From positions 18,910,001 through 18,974,000 of the forward strand of contig JBHGNT010000015.1 in assembly GCA_043228905.1 (NCBI GenBank): 64,000 nucleotides of DNA, given 5' to 3'. Both the position numbers and the translations under genes were made by a program. The notes under the pieces were generated by a model, which ran no database searches, was not told the DNA's origin, and saw only the letters and a program-made list of their open reading frames with translations. Position 1 is the stretch's first letter. Every line of letters starts with the position of its first letter. Source of the stretch: Azolla caroliniana. Its lineage: Eukaryota > Polypodiophyta. Of the stretch, positions 19,556 to 32,779 are shown piece after piece.

Positions 19556-22500
19556 ATTAAGAAGTTGTGCAAACAACAAGAGAGAATGTTATCTATAGAT
19601 TGGCACATTACTTACTGCTCACAGCAGTTTTCTCATAAAACAAAACCTTTTTAACACTAATTCATATAGTGCATAGATTTCCCCTTGGATGTCTACTGGA
19701 ATTCCTGGGGCCACTAGTCATCTTGCAATGCATGTTTCATTTGCATTTTGTCAGAGGGAGGTTGATTTTTTGCTTCGATTTTTCTTGGCGCAGGCTAATG
19801 CAATAAGGAAAACAACAGTGTTGGACGTGATGAGAAGACTTTTACAAGTATAAGCTATCGAGTTGTGTCTCTTTTTTATTCTCATTTATTTTGATTGGTA
19901 AACTAATGACATCCATGTTCTTTCCAAGGCCAAAAATATCATGGTTTCTTCTTATGCACGTACAAAGGAAGCAAGCCAAGCAAAGTACATTTCTATTCTG
20001 AATATAATACAAGGCGAGGTTGATCCTACACAGGTTTGTTCACTTGTTGTTATTAATATCTAGCATGTTCTACCAGATGTGTAGTGTATATACAACTAAT
20101 ACGTTTTTTCCTTCTCTGTTCTCAAAGGTTCATAAAAGCTTACAAAGAATACGAGAGAGGAAACTAGCTACTTTCATTGAGTGGGGACCAGCCAGTATTC
20201 AGGTGGCGATTTGACAGAATATGTCTTTATTTGACAATGATTTTTTATTTCTCCAAATGCCCCTAAGTTTTTATTGTTTTCCCAAATGCTTCAGTTCCTT
20301 CTGAAACATTTATAATTTCAATTCTTTATCTTTTTCTCTCCTTTGGAGCTGACTGGGTGGTGCATATGGTGAAATGAAGAAACACTTAGTGTTTCAGAGT
20401 TTTCCCATTCTTTATGCTACCGCCTCATCAAAATTCATGATTAAATTCAGCTAGTTGGCTACTTCTATGAGGCTACACACATTCTATGGATGGCATGATT
20501 ATTTTATCCAACAGATTATGACCCTAATTAGGTGCAATGAAGTTTGTATCGGAGTTATTAGCAGTACAAAACTGAATGGTATATGAACAAGAGGGTATTG
20601 CAGATGCTCTTGATATGAGACATGGTCTGATGCAAAAAACATTTATACCTCTGAATCCACAAATAGAAACTGATAAACCTGAAATATGGCAATTGGTAAG
20701 TGTTATCACTATTTGGTTGGAAGGCTAGATGTTTGAAGGTATTCCAAAATGTGAACGAAAGACCTGCCCAGATAATTTCTAGGATTCGGACAGAGATTGT
20801 GCATAATCTTAGAGGTTCTTTGGATAACAGAAAAGGTAAAATGCAATGGGCAGAGTTACAACGATTGAAGTTTCATGCCATATGGGACAAAGGAATAATT
20901 TATTGACGTATTTTTTATAAGGTGGAGGGGTTCTTCTCTACACCGAAGTATTTATTTAAGCCAACAATTAGAACTTAAAACGGGGGTCATTACCTAAATG
21001 TACATATTTCATTTATAGCCTTATGGCGTTTCCTAATACATGTAGTAGATTTTTTGGAAAAAAAAGATTGCATATGCATCTTTTGCCTGTTTGTTTAGGT
21101 GAACTGCCAAACTTCAATTATTATGCAATTTCATGAAATTCTTCTGAGAATTTGTTTGCAAAGATTTAAACTCTCTAGCTGTCTAAAGTTTTGCATGGGT
21201 TTGATTTAGGCTATCTGTATAATATGCGGTTTATTGAATAGATTCATTATGGTGAAGCTTGTTATGGGCTATTTCCACATTCATGTTTTTGTCGAGGCAA
21301 TATTTAGTATGAGTGACCACATCAATGCCTTTTCCTTTCATTGTTTTGGGGTAAGGATATAGTCAAGTGTCTTATGTCTTATCTCACATGTGGGTTTCCC
21401 ACTAGTAATGTTGCAATCTTGCTTAAAAAGCTTTGTTTGCATGTCAGATGCATTGGTTTGCTCTTGGTAGCATGAAGTTTCTTTGGTGTATAGTGATGTT
21501 CCATTTTGCACCTTGCATTATGACCTATTTATAATCATATATTGTTATGTAAATAATGAGATTAAAGATTATGTGCATGATGATTTAAAGATGTGTGGGT
21601 TGATGAAGCATTTCTGGTTTCTCTTATTTGTAGGTTGCACTTTCAAGGAAGTCACCTTACGTTCAGACAGCACATAGGGCAAGTATTTCTGCTCACTTTT
21701 TTTATTGTGCTGCTAACTTAATGGGATTAATGGATGGCCTTAAATTGATAAAAAGTTTCTTATCCTGATTGAACTTGTTTATTGAGTTTATTTTCAGGTC
21801 AGTGGTCTTATGCTGGCAAGCCATACAAGTATTCGACACCTCTTCAGTAAATGTTTAAGTCAATATGAAAAGCTGAGGAAGAAACAAGCTTTTCTTGATA
21901 ATTATAGGAAGTTCCCAATGTTCGCTGTAAGTGCTTAACATCTCATTTTTGAATGGTATACCCAATATGCACTTGTCTATGGCTTATATATGATGTTTCT
22001 CATTTGCCCTTTTGATTTTTCTTAATGTCTTGGTATGCCTGTGTATGGATATATCTTAATGTCTGGAACAATTATGGCTTGTCACTTATTAAATCAGTTC
22101 ATCTTTTAGGGCCCACAATGGGGCATTTCTAGTAAAGAGAATTGAACGGATCATGTGAATACATTAGAGGATGTAATGAGTTTTAAAAAAAAGAAATAAC
22201 TCACTGGTGCTGGTGTGATGGGCTCCCAACCTGTTTTGGAGGCTAGTCAACTTTTCCTGTGAGGAACTATACAGCAATAACTTCTCATATTAAAAGAAAC
22301 CAATTTACAATGTACGGGGGCAAAAGAGGCAAGTGAAGCTAGGTTGAAGAATTAAATTTGAAAATATGGATTTGGATGAGTTGTTTGGAACTGCATGACA
22401 TTACCGTTAAACTCCCATGTGATGTTTTTGATTAATTATGTGTTTAGAGTCTTAAATGCCTATAATCCATGATAGATTTTTCATACAAATGCATAAAATA

Positions 22501-22814
22501 TAGATGAAATGGCTAGGCTCATTTCTAGGACACATTTGACATCAGCTATTCTTTATCTTACAGGATAATGATCTGACAGAATTTGATGAATCAAGAGAGA
22601 TAGTGCAAAGCCTGGTGGATGAATACAAAGCTTGTGAATCAGCAGATTACATAAAATGGGGCATGGAGGTTTGTTTTACATTCTGACGATTTTTTGCTTG
22701 GTGCAAGAGTGCTTATGCATGATTTTGGTTATATCATGTATGATGACTTCTATACAGGATTCCACCAAAACTTTGTCTGGAGAGGGGTCATTAGACTTGA
22801 GCATGGTATCGTAA
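15954..22814 (+). CDS. TUBG: gamma-tubulin, 11 exons, 470 aa
   Basis: Gamma-tubulin sits in ring complexes that nucleate microtubules at the nuclear envelope, spindle, phragmoplast and cortex. Exons: 15954-16082, 17110-17310, 17712-17823, 17914-18314, 19794-19847, 19929-20033, 20128-20202, 21634-21678, 21798-21926, 22564-22668, 22758-22814. All junctions keep frame; introns are GT-AG except intron 8 (GC-AG). The protein starts [20 protein letters not shown], carries the tubulin GTP-binding signature AGGTGSGMGS (split by intron 3) and contains NNWASGYHQ and the conserved [19 protein letters not shown] segment. It ends in a short serine-rich tail, SLDLSMVS. A length of 470 aa fits plant gamma-tubulins (about 474). 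Every exon is free of stops, so the gene looks functional. Introns 1, 4 and 7 exceed 1 kb; intron 4 holds repeat relics. Upstream lie an E2F-like site, CT tracts and a minisatellite. Confidence 0.97.
18636..18651 (+). repeat. tRNA A-box-like relic in gamma-tubulin intron 4
   Basis: tagctcagttggtaag is a perfect match to a tRNA D-arm/A-box, but no convincing B box or cloverleaf follows. It is probably the head of a degraded SINE. Confidence 0.35.
18800..19065 (-). mobile_element. LINE reverse-transcriptase fragment, antisense in gamma-tubulin intron 4
   Basis: The minus strand reads [20 protein letters not shown], then [20 protein letters not shown] and EKLG, the conserved LINE reverse-transcriptase block. 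A frame change later comes the catalytic block CVDDIVLI (near 18,850). No other domains are recognisable on either side, so this is a short dead fragment. Its sequence differs from the LINE at 11,691, so it belongs to another family. Confidence 0.72.
21679..21797 (+). other. GC-AG intron (intron 8 of gamma-tubulin)
   Basis: The donor reads AGG|GCAAGT and the acceptor TTTTCAG. Only this placement gives the conserved protein ...[15 protein letters not shown] in frame. The extended match to the 5' splice consensus outside the C is typical of functional GC donors. Confidence 0.88.
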
Positions 22815-25800
22815 ATACTGCAGAGATTGCTTTGACCTTATCAAATGTTTAGTTGGTTAATGATATCTGGATAAATATCCTCCTTGCACATAAAGGTAAT
22901 ATTGCATCATAAACCCAATATAAAGTCCGTTCATACTCCATGACTTAAATTACGGTCTTTAAACTTCACTGAAAGAAAATGTTTTGGATTTAATTTTTCA
23001 GTTATATACCCCTAGTGGTTTTCTTCGTCCCAGCTCAAGATTATTGATCTTACCATTGCTGAAAGATGATGTTTTGGGTGTACAATTCAGATAGATACCG
23101 TTGTGATTTCCTTCAGTTATCGAAATTGATGACATATCTTGCAAGGTTTAATAGTCGAGTGCAAATTTACATCCTTTAATATAGTAAAGAAAAACAATGT
23201 GGATCATGCTCTGTCCAATACATGTAAGCTTATATAATTGGTTTATTTTTTTGATGTTTTTTATAGTTTTCCAATAAATAACAGTGAGTTTTTTGAAAGC
23301 ATGAATATGAGGTAATAACTGATATTTTTGAATCATGTATATGAACTGATATTTTGGTTGCGGTTTCTATTTTATAAGATTATTGATTTAGTCTAGGAAC
23401 TTTTGAGTAAAAAACATAAAAATATGAGAATTCCATTTGCTGCATTCTTATATTTCCAAATTAAAATGATTTCAGTTGTCTGGATTCCATATCTTCAATC
23501 TTTCAGGCAGTCTACAACACCTAATTCTCTAAAGTACACAAACATGGATTATTTACTCATTGAACTGTGAGGTAATTGGTCAGGAGCAGTGGTGTTTGAT
23601 AACGCAAAGGTATAAAAGCTTCATTAGATCGTTGGCAAAGAAAAGTGTAAGGAGAAATTTAGTTCATGCACACATAAAGTGCTTGATGCATGAATTGTTG
23701 ATTGGTTATTAGGACAATAACCACATGTTATAATGTTGCATGTCACATGGGCGGTGATGCAATTTTTGTCAAGGATTTTCTTATGTTGGCTCATAAAGTT
23801 AGTTTTTACTGTTCTTTGTTTGTTGGGGTATGGCATTTGGTATCGTAGGATTGGATGCCAATCGATAAGTGTGTAGGGCATTTACTTGTGTGCTCCAAGG
23901 ATAGGCATGTTAGAAATTTTAAAGTAGTATCTGCATTTTCTGTGCAGTAATGTGAAGATTGCCTTAGGTCTCTCCTTTATTCCATATAGAGGTATTTGGC
24001 TTGTTGAGTAATATTGGTAAGTTTGCACAAATTTTACACTCCAATATATGTATGTATGTATACAAATTAACAGTTGGTTCTTGACTTGGATTGATCTAGG
24101 CTCCTTTAGTTAAATTATTGATACATATGATGGGCTCATCAATGTCAATCTTGTGAAGCCATGTCAATTGTGTGTATGACATCAAACTAAAATAATGATA
24201 TCCTTAATATGGCAAATGCATGCAAACATGATCACAAATGTAAATTATGATTATTGTAGTGAAATAACATCTAACATAGTGCTCAAGACATGAATGCACA
24301 CCCATAAGCTTCCAATCATGTGATGTACTTGCAATCATGGATCTATAACAATATGTATTGCAGAAATAAAGGTGACTTTGCTTCATGTGTCCCTTTAACT
24401 AAAATATCGACAAGGTTTAAATAAGACGACACACTTTACATGGCATAAGATCAACTATCTTGCTGGATAGAAAGGAGGTGAACATGCACATGAAACAAAT
24501 TGCTTTAAGGTCAATATTTTGATGCATAGAAGCTCCTTTTCGCATGTTGGGAATTGGCTGCTACTAAGTTATTCCTTTATTACATTGGCACATGACCTAG
24601 AGTTCTTAGATTATTTGTTAAAACACATCCCTTTCAATGGCTCCGAAGTTAGAGACCAAAGATAATTATGCTTCTATTGATTAAACAAAAAAAACTTGCA
24701 TAGATTAAAGGTTGATCTCATCCAGCATTACACTTGAGATTCTTAACAATATATTTATTTTTTGTTTGTATATGTATGCAGTATGAAATGTTGATGATAT
24801 GGGAGCTACCAATGAGATCCCTAGTAAGAGGAAGAAAGTGCATTGCCCAATTATGAATGACCATTTAATAAATAGCTCATCGATCTCATCTATATCCAAC
24901 TAATATATCAATGAGATAATGTCACAATATATATAACCCATTTCTTTCAATTAATTATTTGTCATAGCTACTAGTTAAACTCTTTTGAGTTAGGCTATTT
25001 ATTGGATCTTTCACTTATTCTATATGCTTTATGTCTAAAACAAAAGTATATGACAAGAGCAACCTAGGAAACACAATGACAAACATTTTCTATAGTCAAT
25101 TTCTTCTACAAGGACAAAAGTTGCAGAAGTTGGATCCAAGATGTTTCTTCGAATCAACATGCTCTAGAAGTGTGGGGTGAGTTGTGACATGAATACCATA
25201 TCCTGATTTCTTTTTATTGGGTATTGGGGTTTTTTCATGAGGTTGTCTTGACTCTTATTGCACTAAAAATGTCAAGCTTGTAAAGGGCTAGGGGCATGTG
25301 CATGTTTATGACATTGAGTTCCTCACATATATAACCATTTTATCATAAAAGAAAACAAAAATGCACATGCACACATATCTGCAATTTATTATAAGAAGTT
25401 GGGTTACAATTCAAATACAAATGTTACATTTACATTTGCGAATGACTTCCAAAAGACTTATACTTGAAGGTAGGCATGTTACTATCTAAGAGAAAAAGTG
25501 CAAATGAATGACACATCAAATGAAGTGTAAACATTAAGAACTATGGAAACTCTAATGAAGCTTGCTTGTTAGTTTCACTTGAGATGAAGCTAACATTGAT
25601 ACTTTTGGTCCGATATTTATTATTTCAACTATAGAAGTTTTAGCCTTTTGTTTCTTAGAACTTCACCCACCAAACTTTCAAGTTTTTCCAAATGTCATAT
25701 TTAGGTTACGTCCAATATTTTGAATAAAACATAATGTGTGCACATGATTAGTATAAACAAAATTTCATAAGAGAATGTTTGTCTAGACTCGAACCAAAGT

Positions 25801-28642
25801 ACCATATAAGATATACAAAATCATTTATAGTGAATATCCTATCAAATGATTCAAAAGGATAAAACTGAGTATACAAGGTCGGCCCTTGTGAGAAACATCA
25901 TAAGATAGTTAGTGTGAAGAGATACTATGCATGAAATTGTCTACTAGAAATAGTATGTTATTTTTATTTGATGTTAAGGTCATTTTCTCTATCTTGACTT
26001 CATCTTGCTTATGCCTTTTCAATATTCTATTAGAAATATAACCAACACTTATATCAATGATCATTCACAATAAATCGATTGCAACATGACAAAGAGAATA
26101 ATAATAATTTAAGCTTCAATGAAAACAAATAATCATAGATTTATTGCAATGTGACAATGAAAGAAGAAGGACGAAGAACCAATGTTTTTTCTCTCACGGA
26201 TTGCATTGAAGCCAAGTATAAGATTGTAACCATCTCATCAAGTATTTTATCATCGAATCATATGGTAAAATCGTTGATTTAGAATGTGGTCGATATATAA
26301 TTTGTTATAGTAAATCCTAAAATCATTCGCCTTGATAATTTGAAATCTTATTTTGAAAATTCATCTGCGTATGGCAATTTAAATTTTTATTTATAAAAAG
26401 AAAGGGGGGTTTAGGGTTTAAAATTGAAATTTTGAAATATGTTGCTGCAAGTAGCAAAACTCAAGAAACTCGACAAGGATTTATATTTCTCTCTAAAATA
26501 CAAAGACTAGAAATTTTGCCAATACCACTATCTAAATAATTGAGTTACTTGAACCAAATGTATTGTTGTAGACGGATTATGGTGTTAAGGTAATTATGTA
26601 CAATACATGCACTACATCTGTGATTCATATACACATATATGCAAGCTCAAGCGAGTACATAGCCAACCTTTCTCATAATGGTTTTCTAGTTTTTGTGTAT
26701 TTAGGTTTACAATATGATTCCCAATTTGTCACATGTCCTTTACGATCATATCAATTGATCTTTGTTCATTTACATAGTCAAAATTTTAGGCACAATTGAA
26801 AATCACTTTGCTTAGATGCAACCAAAGTATTTCGTTTCACATTATCCCAAACATGCGACCAACTTTACTTCCAGTTCAAGCAACTCAAATATTTTTAGCC
26901 CAACTAATTTCACAACCATCATTTGTGAATAACACATTCTCTTGTTTCTCAACAGGTTGAACAACTTAGAACAAAATTTTGGCACATTGAGGCACAAACC
27001 ACACATCTATGAAGTTCTTAAACTATATCATTCAGCATTTGAACTTCAACATCATCACTTCCTTTACTGCAATATAAAACATATCATTTTCCGTGTAATT
27101 GCTGAAGCATAACATTTTAGTTTTTTAATCAAATAAATAAATATCATCCTCTAGTAAATCAATCTACCATATATCATCCACATTTTTTGATGTGGTTGCA
27201 ATTATCACATCGTCATTGTATGTATCGTGTTCATCATAACTAATTGATGGCATTTCATCTTCTGAAGCAAAGAGATCTTCCTTGACAAGGTAATGAAACT
27301 CCTCTCATGTGCACATATTATGATAAAAGAGATCACCGTGTGCAAGTTAAAAATTTGTAAGAAGTAATTTTGCCTCGGAAGATGAAATTCCATCAATTGC
27401 TTATGATGAACATGATACATAACAAGTATAGTGTTGCATAGTACTTTTTTGGATCTTCCTTGACTTGGGTAAATTTCATTACTTTCACAAACAAATTTGT
27501 CCACATTCAACACTATTCAACCACTTTCTCCACCATTTTCAATTAATCCACAATTTTTCGTTTTTGCTGCATAATCCAAAACATTTATGCCTTTCTCTAT
27601 CGCTATATTCCACACATATTTTACTATTATGCACCAATTATTGCAAATCCCTAGATATTTCATTGATGAATATGTTTTGCATTATTTGTATATAAAAGTG
27701 ACGTGTTTCAAGAATATCTCGAGATAAAATCCATTGTTGAAATCCATATAATAGAAACGTAAAAGCTTTTGAGTGGTATAGTGAATATATTGAAGGTCAA
27801 TTTGGTGTCTAAAAGAGAATTGAAAGAATGAGATACATAAAGCCGTGGTATATATACTCGTAACTCCCAAGATGAAAAGAGTAGCTGAAAGAAAAAACCG
27901 GCCTATCTTAGGGTGTGTGAGAGCCGTGATATTTAAAAGGAATGCTCAAAAGGTGTTTTGGGCAAATGCATGCACTATGGAATAACATTGATTACCAAAA
28001 ATGCCAATAACAATCATTAACAACAATACTCTATATGAAATTTTTTTGGACGAAAGCCTAGACTCTAAAAATAACAATTTAAAAGTGTTTGGATGCGTGC
28101 ATGTCACGTGCACGTGCATAGACAAAGTTGGAATAAATTTGATGGAAACACATTAAAATGTATTTTTCTAGACTTTGATAATATAAAATCTGGATATTGA
28201 TCCTACGACATAGAAGCCTGGAGGCAAGAAAGTCTATGTTTCTCATTCGTGATGTCAAATTGCAAATACACCAACCACAAAAAGTTGTTGAAAAGAAAGA
28301 CGAAAAAAAATCACACAAAGAAGAAGAAGAAAACTTAGATTGAGATCATGGGGTTGTGTTTGAACCACTTACATCACAAAGGGTAAGAAGATATGGACAA
28401 ACTAACTTACCGTTTACTTTTTGTAGAAAATGGTTTGCTATGCAAAAAAATGAGCGCTATATTGAAACAAGTTCAAGTGAGGATATATATTGTACGGAGA
28501 AAAAGGCGAGAAGCCACGTAAGAAGAAATGGATGGATTAAAGAAAAAACACTAGATGGGAATTGGTGCATAGAGTTCATGGCCAGAATATAACTAGTTGT
28601 AAATGGATTTATAAGGTAAAGTATAGTTTTGCTTGAATAAAT
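22815..28642. other. intergenic, no gene recognised
   Basis: The first few hundred bases must hold the gamma-tubulin 3' untranslated region. The remainder is AT-rich with only short frames under 105 codons and no domain I recognise. Probably old, unrecognisable repeats. Confidence 0.55.
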
Positions 28643-29420
28643 TATTTTTTTCCAAAAAAACACTAATTCACATTAGTTAGCAAATAGTAAACAGTAGAGA
28701 TTACTGGAATCTACAATGGGATCAACATATACAACTCGGAGGAACAACTCCAAAACTATCAAACAAAAATAGCAAAAACTCACACGACCCTTAACTCCAA
28801 CAAAACTGAAATAAAGCTCATTTTACCCCCGACTCTACTTCTCCCAACTAACTCTTTTATAACAAAGTTATCCGGGTAACATGACTATACTAACCCACTT
28901 GTGCTTGAGCTACACATACATAATTACAACCCATGTACAATATTGGGAGCCATCGGCGGAAACAACCACCTAGGCGCCTGGTAATTCCACTTAGGCCTCG
29001 ACGAAGATTTGACCATCATGGGAGAACCACCCCATTTAGCAAGAACTTTGACCTTGCCCTTTATGCTTCATCCGATCCCCCCTGAATCGAGTCATACCAT
29101 TTGCGCAACCAAGCCACACGCTCAAACCAGATATTTAACATCACCTCCCCACATGAGAGCTTTTGCTGCTGAAAAACAAACTTACAACTCCTAATCTAGA
29201 TATGCCAGACTGATAAACACACCACCATAAGCCAAATCTCCTAAAAAAATTCAGAATTTGTGTCAGGTCTCACCCCATCACATTGGAACACGCTACCACC
29301 CTACACTATAAATCCATGTCCTTGTGGGTTTAACTCTTCCCCCAACTTTCCCCTTTTAGAGACAGTCCTTGTATGGAGCCCCACACAATGTTCCCATTAA
29401 TTAATTGATATAAAGCTCAA
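28643..29420 (-). mobile_element. LINE 3' fragment (C-terminal region and 3' end)
   Basis: On the minus strand, across two or three frames, it reads NGNIVWGSIQGLSLKG, SVWHI*IRSCKFVFQQQK, EVMLNIWFERVAWLRKWYDS and IQGGSDEA, followed by RARSKFLL. This matches the C-terminal part of the LINE at 43,557-45,960 (WILWKQQCRRVFSNQ, LLQEIWSEIVATLKSQYDGL, KGSSDGVERQR) in order and spacing. The 3' end, gtgtttttttggaaaaaaa on the minus strand, also matches that element's end (agtttttttggggaaaaaaa). It is a heavily 5'-truncated, dead copy. Confidence 0.65.
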
Positions 29421-32400
29421 TTTGCCAATGCAAAGGGCCATGAACAATTTTGTGGTTTTAGATTGTGAGGAAACATTCACACATGTTGAATAAATGTTTA
29501 TTATAAGATCTACAATTTCATTTGTGGTCGGTCATAATTGAAAACTTTATAAAACGGAACTTAGACGTACATTTTTCCATGTGGTCTATATGATTTTACA
29601 TCCATTGAACAAACACGAGAATTTACATATACGGGTGTGTGTATACATATGGATGAAAGGTAAAGAAAGTTTTATATGCATTTGAATAAGGACCTTGTGC
29701 TATATACACAAGGATCATGTGCTCAATTCTACCATGTACGTAAGCTTTGAAATGCTCTTTGTATGATTACATCATTGCCAACTTTTTGTGTTTAAATGTA
29801 TGTGCATTATTGGTATGGGGGTTTGTTAATCAATGGGCTCATAGCAAGGACGATATCTGCTAGTGCACCTCTTCTAGTAGTTGGGAAATATCGCTGCATA
29901 CCCTTGTTTAAAAAGTGAAATTCCTCATATTGAAACATATAACTGATAAAGTTATTACTTGGTGTATAGTTGAAACTTGAACATTCTTTTAAGAAAAAAA
30001 AAAGTATACAAAATCCAAGCTTCAATGTAATATGATTGTTTTATGCTAAAATTGGACTTTCACGTTCATTTTGGACCCTACTCTAAAATTGATATTAAAC
30101 GCTCATTTTCATATTAAAATTGGTGTTACAAGTATAATAATTTGAGACAGCATTTACAAGGTATGCAATCTAGTTAGAGTCATTATAAGACATTGAAAAG
30201 AAGTTATAAAGTAAGTTCCAACTTTTTCTTATCTATCGCCTAGTCCTATACAAGAGAATGGTAATGAATTGAAGGTTGCCTAGTCCCAGACAAGAGAATA
30301 GCTATGAATTGTGTGTCAGCTAGATGTATTATCACACATGAAGGTTGTGATTCGTGTGTAAAGGTAGCATGTTCAACTTTCAACATTAGGAATATTGCAC
30401 GTTTTATAAATAAATGTTGCGATACATGATTTGCTCAGTATTGATTTTCCTTGGAAATCAACCAATCCCCATGGAGAGAGGTTTGTTTCTGGTACTTGAT
30501 AATACACTAGCTAAGACATGTGTTATTTGTTATAGGCAAGATAAAAAGAATTTAATCCCTTCTATGCTTCTTGATAAGGTGAACCAATAATCAACTTACA
30601 ACAATAGGCCTTTTTTTGGAAAAAAAACAACGATGGGCCTTTTACTAGGGCAATGTTGCAAAAGAACCCCCTCTTTTGTATTGTTCAAAATTCAAATTGT
30701 ACATTCACAATAAAACATACCATATGATATATTTGTAGAGCTTGAGACACAAAGGATGATTTCTTATTCATGTGGGCAACACATTTCATATTTGCTTGAG
30801 GTTTCACGATTAGTGATAACACTCTACATATGTGACACCACCAAGATTAAATATACCACATGCTGAACAAAAACATAACAAATGAGAAGTTGTGGACAAG
30901 AGGGTAGCTCAGTTGTCGAGGATGGTAAAAGAATTTCATAAATGGAGCAACCGTGAACGATTACCTAAGGTTCCTATCAAGGGATTCAATATTTATGATA
31001 TATAAATGCAGTGTAAATTTGTTCCACGCCTATTTATATAACAAAAACAAAGACAAATGGTTCTATGGTCTAAAGTTGATGACAAAAGTGCACATGTTTC
31101 AATACAAACTACCCATTCCGTACATGATAATCTCTTTTGTTTTTGTTTTTTGTTCACCCATCTAGGATATGTTAGTCCTACCCCATATAACATATGTATC
31201 CTTTATTGATAAAACATTAAATGGATTAGAGAAAAGGCATGGAAATTAATCAAGGTGTATTTGTTATTTTATGATAGTATATACCTTTTGTCGAGTATTT
31301 TACCAGTTGATATATTGAGTTCCTCATATTTAAGAATTGATAAACCCATGTGATGGTTGATCTCCCTCCATATTATGATGTAGATTTCCAAGACACTTTT
31401 TGTCGGCTGTTTTTTCTTGGTGAAATGAAAGCTTGGACCCATGGCAATACATTGAAGTCTATTTTCCCATTTGTTGCCTAAAAACCATATTTTTAAGGTC
31501 CAAACAAACATGAAATCATTATTGTGGTGGTGTAAAACATATGGCGACCCCTCATTTTTGAAGAATATATCTAGTATATGTACTTCAAATTTATAAGAAC
31601 CAAATTGTGTAAATGTGTTGGACCTTGCTTGGGGTCCAAAATAGATTAAGGTTGCTCTTATTCATCAATTATAAGAATTAGACGAAACGGCGTTATCTTC
31701 TAATTGGGTCATCCCACTATTTTATATATATGTATCAGTATGTATGACATGTAAGTTTGCCTTCATGCAACATGTAGGTCCCTAGAGAATACCAACTAGC
31801 CAAACATCATGGTTAATATATTCCTACGATTAGACCACATGACTTACCAATGAGAGGTTTGCCAAGTTTCTATCCTCTAGGTCCCCCAAAAGATTAATTT
31901 GATCATTTATGCACATTGGGGAATATGTAGACTAGATAAATATTTGCATTAAGATTAAGTAAGATGATTGCCCTCCATATAATCATTGAACAACGTTGTG
32001 CTCAAAAGATTTTAATTGTTAGAATTTAAACATGTGGGGATGATAAATGTGTTTCATGAATTGCCAAAAGGCCACATCATTGATGAGCTTATGATATAAA
32101 AATAAGTTTGTCTTCATGCAATGTGTAGGTTCCCAGAGAATATTAAACTAGCCAAACATCATTGTAAACATTTGTACGAGAGACCAATATTATATGATGC
32201 ATCATGCTAGGATTTACTAACAAATGCCCTAAATTCCTTTACAATCTTTGTTGATGTCCAATTGAACAAATACTTATTTTGCCCACCAACTAGCAAGTTC
32301 TGTAAACTAATATAAATCAATATCCGATGGAAAAGGTAGGTAATTAGCAATCACTTTCAATCATTGTTTGGACCTCATTTGCTCACATGGGCTTAAATAT

Positions 32401-32700
32401 TTTAGAGACTCCCCGTATCGCAATACGACACTATTAAAACAAGGGCCCAAAGTGTGAGCTAAGCACGAAATTTTAAATAAGTTTCAAGGATATACTCATA
32501 GCACTATGCACACTCAACATCTACACTAAGGTTATGGAAAAGTGAGATGTAACAAATATGGATTGTATGCTATCTACATCGACACTTAATGCGCTACTGT
32601 ATATACAGACGATCGGTCTATTCATGACAAAGATGCATACATCATTTAAAAGTATTCTATTCTATATATCTTTGTAAGCTATGCCCTTTTAACAATACAC

Positions 32701-32704
<4 letters not shown>
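29421..32704. other. intergenic, no gene recognised
   Basis: AT-rich DNA without supported genes. Two diverged copies of a 60-bp stretch lie at about 31,751-31,812 and 32,104-32,165 (tagg..c..agagaata then actagccaaacatcat in both). A tRNA-like ggtagctcagttg occurs at about 30,902 without a B box. Confidence 0.55.

Positions 32705-32731
<27 letters not shown>
32705..32731. repeat. CA microsatellite 5' of the MYB gene
   Basis: (CA)13 or so, ending about 50 bp before the MYB start codon. A TATA-like tctatatatc lies at 32,661-32,670. Confidence 0.85.
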
Positions 32732-32779
32732 AAACTTGTCAATGCAATACAGGAGAAATTCAAGCAGAAGAATATAATT

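Noticed and set aside
20524-20906. Two short frames in gamma-tubulin intron 7 that might be an extra exon or gene
   Set aside because: The flanking exons join in frame to the conserved protein without them. One ([20 protein letters not shown]) may be a LINE C-terminal relic, but the evidence is too thin to list.
30902-30990. Possible tRNA gene (ggtagctcagttg)
   Set aside because: No matching T-arm or acceptor stem.
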